Shown piece by piece: positions 8,585-17,427 of a stretch of 64,000 nucleotides of DNA. Positions within the stretch are counted from its first letter, which is position 1; each line of letters begins with the position of its first letter. The DNA comes from Myxococcus sp. RHSTA-1-4. GTDB lineage: Bacteria > Myxococcota > Myxococcia > Myxococcales > Myxococcaceae. The stretch is taken from assembly GCF_020037125.1 (NCBI RefSeq), contig NZ_JAIQDG010000020.1, positions 124,001 to 188,000 on the forward strand, read 5' to 3'. Position numbers and translations under genes: made by a program. The notes under the pieces were generated by a model, which did not search any database, was not told where the DNA came from, and worked only from the letters and a program-made list of their open reading frames with translations.

Positions 8585-9067
8585 ATGACCCCTGCAGCCC
8601 GGGCCGACATGGAGGCACGCGCCGACCGCGCCCTGCGCAGGGGCGAAATGGCGGAAGCACTCGGCCTCTACGAAGCGCTCGTCCGCGCCTTCCCGGAAGA
8701 CCCGGGGCTCGCCCTCAAGCTCGCCAACCTGCGCGACTCGCTCCAGCCCGCCGAGCTCCAGGCCCTCCAGGCCTCCCGCCCGACCCATGACGTCTCCCTC
8801 CCCCTGGGCCCCTCCTCACCCGCCCAGGAGGGTGAGCGCCTCTTCGCCCTCGGGGACTACGTCGGGGCCGCCGCCGCCTACCGCCGCGCCGTCCAGGAGC
8901 GCCCGGACAGCGAGCTGCTCAAGGAGCGGCTGATCGAGCTGTACCGCCTCGCCCGCGAGATGCCCCTACATTCTCCGACAGACAAGGCCCTCCCCAAGGA
9001 GGCCGAGCCCCGTCTCCAGGCGCTCCTCGACCGCGTCGCCTCGCGCCGCCGCCTCAAGCGCGATTGA
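8585..9067 (+). CDS. TPR-repeat protein
   Basis: This 160-residue soluble protein is built from tetratricopeptide-like helical pairs: one near residues 8-45 (EMAEALGLYEALVRAFPED) and one near 83-120 (GDYVGAAAAYRRAVQERPDS), separated by a Ser/Pro linker. TPRs mediate protein-protein contact; the partner is unknown. The ATG at 8585 lies 118 bases from the divergent gene's start. A longer frame upstream (from 8153) covers the opposite gene and is not coding. It ends 140 bases before the pfk start. Confidence 0.7.
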   Translation: MTPAARADMEARADRALRRGEMAEALGLYEALVRAFPEDPGLALKLANLRDSLQPAELQALQASRPTHDVSLPLGPSSPAQEGERLFALGDYVGAAAAYRRAVQERPDSELLKERLIELYRLAREMPLHSPTDKALPKEAEPRLQALLDRVASRRRLKRD

Positions 9068-9118
9068 CGGAAGGCCCTGTTTACACTCGGAAAACCGCCG
9101 CACCGGGTGATTCGCGCG

Positions 9119-9147
9119 TTGCACCCCCCAGGGGGGGCCCCTAGAAT
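9119..9147 (+). promoter_or_regulatory. Sigma-70-type promoter of the pfk-pkn4 unit
   Basis: TTGCAC (9119-9124) and TAGAAT (9142-9147) are separated by exactly 17 bases, a good housekeeping promoter, and would start transcription at about 9154, some 54 bases before pfk. The spacer is unusual: a C6-A-G7-C4 block that could form a hairpin or an altered helix. Confidence 0.6.
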
Positions 9148-9207
9148 CAGGTCCGACGTCGCTGTCATGGTTCAACCCCGCACCTCTGACACCTGCGTCC
9201 GACCCGT

Positions 9208-10305
9208 ATGCCCCGTTCCCTGCGACTCGGAGTCCTCACCGGTGGTGGTGACTGCCCGGGACTCAACGCGCTGATCCGTGGCCTCGTGAAGCGGGGCACG
9301 CACGAGTTCGGCCACGAGTTCGTCGGCATCGAGAACGGCTACATGGGTCTGGTCGAGCCCGGGCTCACCCACCCCCTCACGGAGGAGGACACGCGCGGCA
9401 TCCTCCCCAAGGGGGGGACCATCCTGGGCACCTCCAACAAGGCCAACCCCTTCGCCTACCCCTTCCGGGAGAACGGCCACTGGGTGGACCGGGACGTGTC
9501 CGACCAGGTGCTCCGCCGCTGCGAGGAGCTCAAGCTGGACGGGCTGGTCGCCGTCGGCGGTGACGGGACGCTGTCCATTGGCCACCGTCTGGCTTCCAGG
9601 GGTCTCAACGTCGTGGGCTGCCCGAAGACCATCGACAACGACCTCTCCGGCACGGACCAGACGTTCGGGTTCGACACCGCGCGCCTCATCGTCACGGAAG
9701 CGCTGGACCGGCTGCACTCCACCGCCGAGGCGCATGACCGCGTCATGGTGGTGGAGATCATGGGCCGCCACGCCGGCTTCCTCACGCTGGACAGCGGCAT
9801 CGCCGGCGGCGCGGACGTCATCCTCATCCCGGAGATTCCCTACCAAGTGGAGTCCATCGTGGAGAAGATCCACCGCCGCGCCACCCGCCGGCGCAGCTTC
9901 TCCATCATCGCCATCTCCGAGGGGGCGTACCCCGTGGGCGGCACGCTGGCCATCCAGGAGCAGGCCGGGGAGGTCCCCGGGCGCGGCGTGGTGCGGCTGG
10001 GCGGCTCCGGCCGGGTGTGCGCGGACCTGCTCGCGAAGCACGTGGACGCGGAGATTCGCGTCACCGTGCTGGGCCACCTGCAGCGCGGCGGCAGCCCTAG
10101 CGCGGCGGACCGGCTGCTGGCCACACGCTACGGGTGCAAGGTGTTGGATCTCGTGCGTGACGGGCAGTGGAACCATATGGTCGCGCTGCGCGCGGGGGAG
10201 ATTGTCGCGGTACCGTTGAGTGAGTCGCGCAAGGAGCGCCGGGTGGACCCATCCGGTGAGCTGGTGCGCTTCGCCAAGAGCATGGGCATCAGCTTCGGGG
10301 ACTGA
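9208..10305 (+). CDS. pfkA: 6-phosphofructokinase, Pkn4-regulated type
   Basis: Phosphorylates fructose 6-phosphate to fructose 1,6-bisphosphate in glycolysis (365 residues, cytoplasm). Visible motifs: N-terminal LTGGGDCPGLN for phosphoryl-donor binding, VGGDGT with Gly120, PKTIDND with Lys140 and catalytic Asp, and the MGRHAGF substrate loop. Gly120 (E. coli Gly104) marks an ATP user; Lys140 in place of the second Gly occurs in the group III enzymes of actinobacteria and myxobacteria, some ATP- and some pyrophosphate-dependent. Thr226 in RRATRRRS sits at the position reported to be phosphorylated by Pkn4 in Myxococcus xanthus, which activates the enzyme. It is 20 bases upstream of the kinase gene, so the two are surely co-transcribed. 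Confidence 0.95.
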   Translation: MPRSLRLGVLTGGGDCPGLNALIRGLVKRGTHEFGHEFVGIENGYMGLVEPGLTHPLTEEDTRGILPKGGTILGTSNKANPFAYPFRENGHWVDRDVSDQVLRRCEELKLDGLVAVGGDGTLSIGHRLASRGLNVVGCPKTIDNDLSGTDQTFGFDTARLIVTEALDRLHSTAEAHDRVMVVEIMGRHAGFLTLDSGIAGGADVILIPEIPYQVESIVEKIHRRATRRRSFSIIAISEGAYPVGGTLAIQEQAGEVPGRGVVRLGGSGRVCADLLAKHVDAEIRVTVLGHLQRGGSPSAADRLLATRYGCKVLDLVRDGQWNHMVALRAGEIVAVPLSESRKERRVDPSGELVRFAKSMGISFGD

Positions 10306-10325
10306 GGGGGAGGACGCCGCACGTC

Positions 10326-12320
10326 ATGACGCTCGTCGGCCGCCATATCGGTCGCTACCGCATCCTCGAGCAGCTCGGCTCGGGGGGCATGAGCGTCGTG
10401 TACAAGGGGCTCGACACGGCCCTGGACCGCGAGGTGGCGGTGAAGGTGCTGCACCCGCACCTGGCCGGCAAGGACGAGTCGCGGCGGCGGCTGGCCCGCG
10501 AGGCCCGCGCGGTGGCCAAGCTGCACCACCCCAACATCCTCGAGGTCTTCGACTTCTCCTCCGCGGACGCGCAGGACGCGTTCATCGTCACCGAGTACAT
10601 CCGCGGCCAGACGCTGAAGTCCTTCCTCGACGAGGGGCCCATGGACCCGCCGGAGCTGGCGGCCATGGTCATCCACGAGCTGGCGGCGGCGCTCGCCCAC
10701 GCCCACGAGGCCGGCGTCATCCACCGCGACCTCAAGCCGGAGAACGTCATGGTGCGCGAGGACGGAATCCTCAAGCTCATGGACTTCGGCATCGCGAAGC
10801 TGCTCGACATCGAGGAGCGGATGACCGTCACCGGCACGCTGGTGGGCTCGCCGGCCCACATGGCCCCGGAAATCATCGAGGGCCTGGAGGCCGGCCCCGA
10901 GGCGGATGTCTTCAGCGTGGGCATCATGTTCTACGCGGCGATGACGGGCCGGCTGCCCTTCAGCGCCACCAACACCACCGCCACGCTCAAGCGCATCCTC
11001 GACGGCGACTACGAGGACCCGCGCCGCCGCGTGCCCACGCTGTCCGACGAGCTGGCGGAGATCTGCGCCACCTGCCTCCAGCGCGAGCCCCAGCGCCGCT
11101 ACCCGGACGCCGCCAGGCTGCGCGACGCGCTCGCGGACTACCTCGCCGGCCTGGGCTTCGCGCGCGTGGGCGAGGAGCTGGTGTCCTTCTTCGCGGACCC
11201 CACCTCGTACCGGAAGCTCGCCCGCCAGCGCATCGTCGCCGCGCTGCTGGAGCGCAGCGAGCGGCTGCTCGCGGAGAAGCGCACCCCGCGCGCCCTGGCC
11301 AGCCTCAACCAGGTGCTCGCGCTGGACGCGACCAACGCCCGCGCGCTCGCGCTCCTCAAGGGCCTGCGGCGCGCCCAGCGCATCAAGACGTGGCGCCGCC
11401 GCGGCATTCGCGTGGGCATCGGCCTTGCCGCCGCCGCGCTGCTCGGCGTGGGCGGCTGGAAGGTGCGCCAGGCCGGCACGCGGCAGGACACGCCGGAGCA
11501 GACGGGCGACAGCGTGCCGGGCGGTACGGACCCGCGCACCACCCCACCGGGCTCCCAGGGCGAGCCACCGGCCCCGGGCGGCACGGTCGGGACGCCCGGC
11601 GTGCGGACCGACTCGACGACCGGCACCGGTGAGGGTGTCCCTTCACGGCCGCCCGTGGTGGCGCGGCCGCCGGACACGCTGGTGGCCGGCCTCGTGGCGG
11701 CGTCCGTCGACGAGGAGCGGCCGCCCCCGGGAAATCTCACGCCGCACCAGGGCTCCACTCCCGTCCCCGGAGCAGCGCCCAGGGGCAGCGGCTCACGCCA
11801 CGTGCCCGCCCCGCCGGTCGCGGAGCGGCTCCCCGATGACGCGTCCCGCAAGCCGCCGGTGCGCAAGGTGCCGGTGTCCATCCTGGTGCGGCCCTACGGC
11901 ATCATCCGGGTGGACGACGGCGCGCCCAGCGCCCAGCCGCTGCAGAAGCACGACGTGGAAGTCGTGCCGGGACGGCACAGCGTCACCATCTCCTGTGACT
12001 ACTGCGAGGACGTGGTGGACACCATCGACGTGCGCGGCAGCGGAGAGAACGTCTTCCACCTGCGCGCCCAGCCCAAGCCCGCGCTGCTCTCCTTCGAGTA
12101 CGAGCCGGCGGACGCCGTGGTGCGCGTGAACGGGCAGCAGCGCACCGTGCGCGAGAGCCTCCAGTCCCCCTTCGTGGTCCGCGCCCCGCGCGGCCCGGCG
12201 GGCTTCCAGCTCAGCGTCGAAGTGGAGCTCTCCCACCCCGGCTACAGGACGGAGCGGCGCAAGGTGCACCTGAATCCCGGCGAGCCCACCACCCTTCGCG
12301 GGAGCCTCCTCCCCGAATGA
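10326..12320 (+). CDS. pkn4: Membrane Ser/Thr protein kinase Pkn4-like
   Basis: A 664-residue eukaryotic-type kinase. The N-terminal catalytic domain (about 11-275) is intact: Gly loop GSGGMS, Lys40, HRDLKPEN (Asp135), DFG (153-155), and MAPE. A TPR-like stretch follows (residues 300-350), then one membrane helix (361-377), a long Pro/Gly/Thr-rich spacer (about 380-520), and a C-terminal outside domain with CDYC and a PEGA-like beta pattern (residues 535-660). Position next to pfk matches M. xanthus pkn4, whose product phosphorylates Pfk on Thr226. The stop overlaps the next start (ATGA). The external domain suggests it senses an envelope signal; this is inference. Confidence 0.92.
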   Translation: MTLVGRHIGRYRILEQLGSGGMSVVYKGLDTALDREVAVKVLHPHLAGKDESRRRLAREARAVAKLHHPNILEVFDFSSADAQDAFIVTEYIRGQTLKSFLDEGPMDPPELAAMVIHELAAALAHAHEAGVIHRDLKPENVMVREDGILKLMDFGIAKLLDIEERMTVTGTLVGSPAHMAPEIIEGLEAGPEADVFSVGIMFYAAMTGRLPFSATNTTATLKRILDGDYEDPRRRVPTLSDELAEICATCLQREPQRRYPDAARLRDALADYLAGLGFARVGEELVSFFADPTSYRKLARQRIVAALLERSERLLAEKRTPRALASLNQVLALDATNARALALLKGLRRAQRIKTWRRRGIRVGIGLAAAALLGVGGWKVRQAGTRQDTPEQTGDSVPGGTDPRTTPPGSQGEPPAPGGTVGTPGVRTDSTTGTGEGVPSRPPVVARPPDTLVAGLVAASVDEERPPPGNLTPHQGSTPVPGAAPRGSGSRHVPAPPVAERLPDDASRKPPVRKVPVSILVRPYGIIRVDDGAPSAQPLQKHDVEVVPGRHSVTISCDYCEDVVDTIDVRGSGENVFHLRAQPKPALLSFEYEPADAVVRVNGQQRTVRESLQSPFVVRAPRGPAGFQLSVEVELSHPGYRTERRKVHLNPGEPTTLRGSLLPE

Positions 12321-13300
12321 GCCGCGGACTCCTGCTCCTGCTGTGGACGCTGACCCTCGCGCCGGCCGCCGCCGGCGCCCAGGACTCCGGAGACCCGGAG
12401 GTGGCCGCGCTGCGCGCCAGCTTCGAGTACGGCAAGTACGCGGAGGTGCTGGACCGCGCGGGCGCCCGCATCGACCGCGGAGACCTGTCCGAGGACGACC
12501 TGGTGGAGCTGCACAAGCTGGCGGGCCTCGCCGCCTTCAACCTCGGCCGCACCGAGGACGCCACGCGCCACCTGCGCGCCCTGCTCCGGTTGGATCCGGA
12601 CTACGGCCTGGACCCCTTCGTCGTCCCGCCGCCCGCGGTGGCCTTCCTGGACTCGCTCAAGGTGGAGATGTCCAGCGAGCTGGAGTTCCTCCGCCAGGAG
12701 CGGCGGCTGCGCCAGGAGCGCGAGAAGGCCGCGGCCGAGCGCCGCGAGCGTGAGCGCCTGGAGGCCGAGGTGCAGCGCCGCCGCGCCGAGGAGATGGCCC
12801 GCCAGGTCACCGTGCGCACCGTGGAGAAGCGCAACTTCCTGGTCAACTTCGTCCCCTTCGGCGCCGGCCAGTTCCAGCAGGGCCGCAACAGCCTCGGCAT
12901 CGTCTTCGCCGCCACCGAGGGCGCGCTCGCGGTGACGAGCATCATCTCCTTCTTCGCCTACGAGTCGCTCTTCGAGGAGCAGACCGTCCTCATGGACAAC
13001 GTCCTGGACCCGGACGGCCAGGCCTCCATCCGCGTGCGCTACATCCCCACCAACCGGCGCAAGCAGCGGGACACCTGGCAGCTCCTCAAGCTGTCCTCGG
13101 CGGCGGGCTTCTACACCATCTACGCACTCGGCGTGGTGGACGCGCTGTACCACCACGAGGACCACGTCATCCGCACCACCGTGGAGCCCCGCCCCGACGC
13201 GCCCGCTCCAGCCTCCGCTCCGCCCGGCACCCTCTCGACGCGGGTGGGCCTCTACCGCACCTCCGGCGGGCTCGGCGCCGGCCTCACCCTCTTCTTCTGA
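12317..13300 (+). CDS. Exported TPR/coiled-coil membrane protein
   Basis: The 327-residue protein has a signal peptide (LLLLLWTLTLAPAAAGA), a TPR-like helical region (about 27-105), a charged coiled coil (about 118-165, QERRLRQEREKAAAERRE), then two probable membrane helices around residues 195-220 and 255-275, separated by a soluble loop. The NFVPFGAGQFQQGRN stretch before the first helix recurs in myxobacterial membrane proteins of unknown role. Its ATG overlaps the pkn4 stop, so it is translationally coupled to the kinase; it may scaffold the kinase in the envelope. Confidence 0.75.
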   Translation: MSRGLLLLLWTLTLAPAAAGAQDSGDPEVAALRASFEYGKYAEVLDRAGARIDRGDLSEDDLVELHKLAGLAAFNLGRTEDATRHLRALLRLDPDYGLDPFVVPPPAVAFLDSLKVEMSSELEFLRQERRLRQEREKAAAERRERERLEAEVQRRRAEEMARQVTVRTVEKRNFLVNFVPFGAGQFQQGRNSLGIVFAATEGALAVTSIISFFAYESLFEEQTVLMDNVLDPDGQASIRVRYIPTNRRKQRDTWQLLKLSSAAGFYTIYALGVVDALYHHEDHVIRTTVEPRPDAPAPASAPPGTLSTRVGLYRTSGGLGAGLTLFF

Positions 13301-13325
13301 GCCTCTCCACCCGATACGAGAATCC

Positions 13326-15221
13326 ATGGCCAGCCTCACCGTCCGCTCTCCCGATGGAAAGGTCCGCTCGGTCTCCCTGCACAAGCGCATCACCAGCATC
13401 GGCCGGGGGCCGGACAACGACGTGCAGCTCGAGGACCCGGGCGTGCCCGACAGCGCCCTGCACGTCACCTTCGACGGCAGCCGCTACGAGGTCGGCAGCC
13501 TGGGCGCCACCTTCCAGGTCAACGGCAAGAGGCGCGACGCCCATGCGCTGTCCACCGGAGACGTGGTCCGCGTCGGCGCCACCGAGCTCGTCTTCGCTCG
13601 CGAGGACGCCCCCCGCGCCCCGCCCCCGCCGCCCTCCACTCCGCCCCGCGAGGTGATGCGCACCTCCAACCCGGACTCGCACACCGCGGAATTGCCCGGC
13701 GTGCCCGGCCGCGAGCTGCTCCTGCTGCGCCGGCTCACCGCCTTCAGCGAGCGGCTGCTGGGCCTCTACGACGTGGAGCGCATCCTGGAGAGCCTCATGG
13801 ACGAGGCCATCGAGGTGACTCGCGCGGACAAGGGCTTCCTCATCCTCATGGAGAGCGGCGAGCCTCGCGTGAAGGTGGCGCGCAACGTGTCCCGGGAGAA
13901 CATCGAGGACGCGGTGGAGAAGGACAAGATCTCCGACTCCATCATCGCCAAGGTGGTGAAGGAGCAGAAGCCGCTCATCGTCGCGGACGCGCTCGACTCG
14001 CCGGAGTTCAACAAGAGCGAGTCGGTGGTCAACCTCCGCGTCCACTCCGTCATGTGCGTGCCGCTCATGCACAAGGGGGACCTGTTCGGCGTCATCTACG
14101 TGGGCAACGACAGGCTGGTGAACCGGTTCGAGCCCAAGAGCGCGGACATGCTCACCATCTTCGCGGCGCAGGCGTCCCTCATCCTGCAGAACGCGATGCT
14201 GGTGAACGACCTCAAGCTGGACAACACGGAGCTGCGCCGGAAGCTGGAGGACCAGCGCTACGGCGACATCGTGGGCGCCTGCCAGGGCATGCGCGACGTG
14301 TACAAGCGCATCGACAAGATTGCCCCCACGGACATCTCCGTCCTCATCACCGGCGAGACGGGCACCGGCAAGGAGCTCATCGCCCGCGAAATCCACCGCC
14401 GCTCCCCGCGCGCCAAGGGGCCCTTCATCACCATCAACTGCGGCGCCATTCCGGAGAACCTCCTGGAGAGCGAGCTGTTCGGCCACGTGAAGGGCGCCTT
14501 CACCGGCGCGGTGGCCACCAAGGCCGGCAAGTTCCAGGCGGCCATCGGCGGCACGCTCTTCCTGGACGAGATTGGCGAGATGCCCCTGCAGCTCCAGGTG
14601 AAGCTGTTGCGCGCCCTCCAGGAGAAGATTGTCTACAAGGTGGGCGACAACCGCGGCGAGCCGGTGGACATCCGCGTGGTGGCCGCCACCAACAAGGTGC
14701 TCGAGGACGAGGTGAAGAAGAACACCTTCCGCGAGGACCTCTACTACCGCCTCAACGTCGTCACCCTGAAGCTGCCCCCCCTGCGCGAGCGCGGCGAGGA
14801 CGTGGTGGTGCTGGGCCGCTTCTTCCTCCAGAAGTACGCCCGCGAGTTCAACTCCAAGGCCCGGGGCTTCACCCCCTCCGCCACCGTCTCCATGCGGAAG
14901 TACGGCTGGCCTGGAAACATCCGCGAATTGGAGAACCGCCTGAAGAAGGCGGTGGTGCTCGCGGACAAGCCGCTGCTGGGTCCGGACGACCTGGACCTCA
15001 AGCCGGAGAACCTGGAGCCCATCATGCCGCTGCTCCAGGCCAAGGAAGAATTCCAGAAGCGTTACATCAACGAGGTGCTGGCCCGGAACAACGGCAACCG
15101 GACCAAGACAGCCAAGGACCTGGGCGTGGACCCGCGCACCATCTTCCGCCACCTGGAAAAGCTGGAGGCGGAGAAGTCGGGCCGGCCCCTGCCTCCCGAG
15201 GAGGGAGACGAGCTGCTCTGA
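13326..15221 (+). CDS. Sigma-54-dependent activator with FHA and GAF domains
   Basis: A 631-residue enhancer-binding protein: FHA domain (about 1-95), Pro-rich linker, GAF domain (about 140-290), AAA+ ATPase (about 315-545) and a C-terminal Fis-type helix-turn-helix (TKTAKDLGVDPRTIFRHL). The ATPase has Walker A GETGTGKE, the GAFTGA loop that contacts sigma-54, and Walker B FLDEIGEM, so it should activate transcription. In the FHA part the Arg and S-x-x-H residues are present but the GS-x-N-G loop is shortened (SLGATFQVNG), so phosphopeptide binding may differ. It follows pkn4 in the same probable operon, suggesting it reads a phosphorylation state set by that kinase; this link is inference. 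Confidence 0.9.
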   Translation: MASLTVRSPDGKVRSVSLHKRITSIGRGPDNDVQLEDPGVPDSALHVTFDGSRYEVGSLGATFQVNGKRRDAHALSTGDVVRVGATELVFAREDAPRAPPPPPSTPPREVMRTSNPDSHTAELPGVPGRELLLLRRLTAFSERLLGLYDVERILESLMDEAIEVTRADKGFLILMESGEPRVKVARNVSRENIEDAVEKDKISDSIIAKVVKEQKPLIVADALDSPEFNKSESVVNLRVHSVMCVPLMHKGDLFGVIYVGNDRLVNRFEPKSADMLTIFAAQASLILQNAMLVNDLKLDNTELRRKLEDQRYGDIVGACQGMRDVYKRIDKIAPTDISVLITGETGTGKELIAREIHRRSPRAKGPFITINCGAIPENLLESELFGHVKGAFTGAVATKAGKFQAAIGGTLFLDEIGEMPLQLQVKLLRALQEKIVYKVGDNRGEPVDIRVVAATNKVLEDEVKKNTFREDLYYRLNVVTLKLPPLRERGEDVVVLGRFFLQKYAREFNSKARGFTPSATVSMRKYGWPGNIRELENRLKKAVVLADKPLLGPDDLDLKPENLEPIMPLLQAKEEFQKRYINEVLARNNGNRTKTAKDLGVDPRTIFRHLEKLEAEKSGRPLPPEEGDELL

Positions 15222-15243
15222 GCGGGCGGCCCGCGCACGGACG

Positions 15244-15804
15244 ATGGAAGGCACGACTCGGCGATACGGATGGTCGGCGCTGGTGGTGGCGGCCTGCGCG
15301 GCGACGGGCTGCCTCATCCCCCAGGACGACACGCTGCTGGAGGGCGTGCCCGGGCAGAGGAACCGGCCGCCCCGCATCGTGGAGAGCCTGGTGTCGCCCC
15401 AGCAGCGCGTCATCTCCGACTTCGGCGCCGGCGCGTGTGACCTCACCTTCGAGGTCGTCGCCGAGGACCCCGACCTGGATGACCGCCTCAAGGTGCACTG
15501 GTACGTGGACTACAACCCACAGGACCCGCGGGGCCCCTACCGGCAGTACGACCTGGCCAACATCACCCGGGACCCGCTGCGCTCGGACCGGGGCTCGCTG
15601 CTCATCAGCCTCGCGTCCGCCAACAGCCCGCTGGGCACGCCGGGCACGCACCTGGTGGAGGCGCTGGTCAGCGACTCGGAGCTGCAGGACCGGGTGGTGC
15701 AGCCGCGGGTGGTGCAGCTTCCCGACGGCACCTTCATCGAGGACCCGGGCTACGTCGTCACGTACGCCTGGGTGGTGAACACCGTGCAGGGGGACTGCCG
15801 GTGA
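15244..15804 (+). CDS. Lipoprotein, unknown function
   Basis: A 186-residue protein with a signal peptide and a lipobox (AATGC, Cys at about 22). The mature part is beta-rich, with the EVVAEDPDLDDRLKVHWYVD stretch typical of Ig/cadherin-like extracellular folds, and one late Cys (GDC). The start lies 22 bases after the sigma-54 activator and its stop overlaps the next start (GTGA), so it belongs to the pfk-pkn4 unit. Function unknown. Confidence 0.75.
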   Translation: MEGTTRRYGWSALVVAACAATGCLIPQDDTLLEGVPGQRNRPPRIVESLVSPQQRVISDFGAGACDLTFEVVAEDPDLDDRLKVHWYVDYNPQDPRGPYRQYDLANITRDPLRSDRGSLLISLASANSPLGTPGTHLVEALVSDSELQDRVVQPRVVQLPDGTFIEDPGYVVTYAWVVNTVQGDCR

Positions 15805-17426
15805 CGCCGCGCCGCGCGCCGCTCGTCCCCGCGCTGGCGCTGCTGGCGGTGCTCGCGGGCACCGGGTGCGCCCTGCTGGAGGAGGAGCCGGACCCGAGCC
15901 AGCTCGTGTGCCGCTCGGATGCCGAGTGCGGCCCGAACGAGGTGTGTTTCCCGGACGGGTGTGGAGACCCGGGCCGGGACATCGTCGTGGAGGTGACGCC
16001 CAACCCCCACGACGGCATGCACGCGCAGGACTTCCGCGTGGACCCGGTGCGGCCGGAGCTGGACCTGGAGCTCCTCGAGCCCGCCCGGGTGGCGGGCCGG
16101 GTGGTGCGCGCCACGTCGTTGCCGGCCCCGGATGGGGGCACCACCACGCGTCCCTACTCGGAGCCCCTCCACCTGCGCGCCGACGGCGAGAGCCTCCTGC
16201 TGCCCGGCGTGACGCGCCGGTACGAGGCGGAGCTGGTGCCCATCAACGGCGCGTGGGAGCTGCCCGTGGGCACCGGCGAGTACGCGGTGACGCTGACGGC
16301 CGGCGACCTCGAGGTGCCGCCGGTGCGGGGCACCAGCCACGTGGAGCCCGGCGCCCGGGTGCCGCTGGAGCTGGTGCTGCCCGCCCCGGACACGGTGGTG
16401 CGGCTGAGCGGCCGGGTGGTGCGCCAGGGCGAGCTGCTGGTGGACGCGGACCTGCGGATTCAAGCGCTGGACGCGGACCTGTCGCCCCTGTCCCAGCGTG
16501 TGCCGGTGATGCGCGGCTCGGGTGACTTCACGCTCGTCATGCCCCGGGAGGCGGCACGGCGCTCCGCCATCCTGCTGCGGGTGACGGCCCTGGGCGAGGC
16601 GCCCTGGGTTCCGCAGAAGACCTTCACGGTGGACCCGCGCGCGCCGCTCACCTCGCCGCTGGAGCTGGGGGAGTATGGCGAGCCGGTGCGGGTGTCGGGC
16701 CGGGTGGTGGGCCTGGACGGCAGGCCGGTGGCGGGCGCCACCGTGGCGCTGCGCGGGCAGGTGGGCGGCGGCGGCCTGTTCCATGGCCCGCTGGCGACCA
16801 CCACCCTGGAGGGGCGCTTCACGGTGGACACCCTGCCGGCGGCTCCGGGCGGCACGCTCTCCCTGGTGGTGGTGCCGCCCCTGGGTGTCACCGCGGGCCT
16901 CATCGTGCAGCCGGTGGAGGTGCCGCGCACCGGCGCCGTGTTGCCGGACGTCGTCTGTCCCGACCGGCGCGTCGTCATGGGCACCCTCCACCTGCCCGGC
17001 AGCACCGAGCCGGCGCGCGGCGTGCGCGTGGCGGTGGAGCCCATCGCCGAGGTGCCCGGCTGGCCCCGTCCGCCCGGCGGTGGCGAGGCGCTGGTCGCCA
17101 CCGACGACGAAGGCACCTGGCGGCTGCGGTTGGACCCCGCCGTCTACCGCGTGGACTTCCTCCCGGCGGAGAACCTCCCGCGCATCAGCCGCGTCATCAC
17201 CGTGCTGCCCGGCGAGGACGCCACCGTGCAGGAGCTGGCGACCTTCAACCTGCAGCGCGGCCGCACCCTCACCGGCCGGGTGACGGACGGCACGCGGACC
17301 CTGCCCTATGCCTCCATCCGCTTCTACCGGGTGGGGACGCTGGAGGGCCGCCCCTCGTCCGTGCTGCTGTCCCAGACGGTGTCGGACCACCAGGGCCGCT
17401 ACACGGCGCTGATGCCGGTGCGCTGA
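15801..17426 (+). CDS. Surface lipoprotein with carboxypeptidase-regulatory-like repeats
   Basis: The 541-residue product has a signal peptide with lipobox (GTGC, Cys at about 23), a Cys-rich neck (CRSDAECGPNEVC, then DGCG) and then four or five beta-sandwich modules of the carboxypeptidase-regulatory/transthyretin type. The module signature is seen in VSGRVVGLDGRPVAGATV and in LTGRVTDGTRTLPYASI. Such modules are structural or adhesive. Start is GTG, coupled to the upstream lipoprotein. Similar in plan to the larger lipoprotein at 26.4-29.0 kb. Its stop is only one base from the converging gene's stop. Confidence 0.8.
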   Translation: MTPRRAPLVPALALLAVLAGTGCALLEEEPDPSQLVCRSDAECGPNEVCFPDGCGDPGRDIVVEVTPNPHDGMHAQDFRVDPVRPELDLELLEPARVAGRVVRATSLPAPDGGTTTRPYSEPLHLRADGESLLLPGVTRRYEAELVPINGAWELPVGTGEYAVTLTAGDLEVPPVRGTSHVEPGARVPLELVLPAPDTVVRLSGRVVRQGELLVDADLRIQALDADLSPLSQRVPVMRGSGDFTLVMPREAARRSAILLRVTALGEAPWVPQKTFTVDPRAPLTSPLELGEYGEPVRVSGRVVGLDGRPVAGATVALRGQVGGGGLFHGPLATTTLEGRFTVDTLPAAPGGTLSLVVVPPLGVTAGLIVQPVEVPRTGAVLPDVVCPDRRVVMGTLHLPGSTEPARGVRVAVEPIAEVPGWPRPPGGGEALVATDDEGTWRLRLDPAVYRVDFLPAENLPRISRVITVLPGEDATVQELATFNLQRGRTLTGRVTDGTRTLPYASIRFYRVGTLEGRPSSVLLSQTVSDHQGRYTALMPVR

Positions 17427-17427
17427 C

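Noticed and set aside
9208-10305. Pyrophosphate-dependent phosphofructokinase because of Lys140 in PKTIDND
   Set aside because: The paired position Gly120 is the ATP-type residue (pyrophosphate users have Asp there), and the M. xanthus counterpart regulated by Pkn4 is ATP-dependent.
13284-15491. A 735-codon frame on the - strand over the sigma-54 activator
   Set aside because: Composition is His/Gln/Val-rich and lacks any motif; the + strand carries a full FHA-GAF-AAA-HTH protein.
16738-16870. Simple-repeat-like GGTGGTGG tracts in coding DNA
   Set aside because: They arise from Gly/Val codons in high-GC genes and do not form a tandem repeat array.
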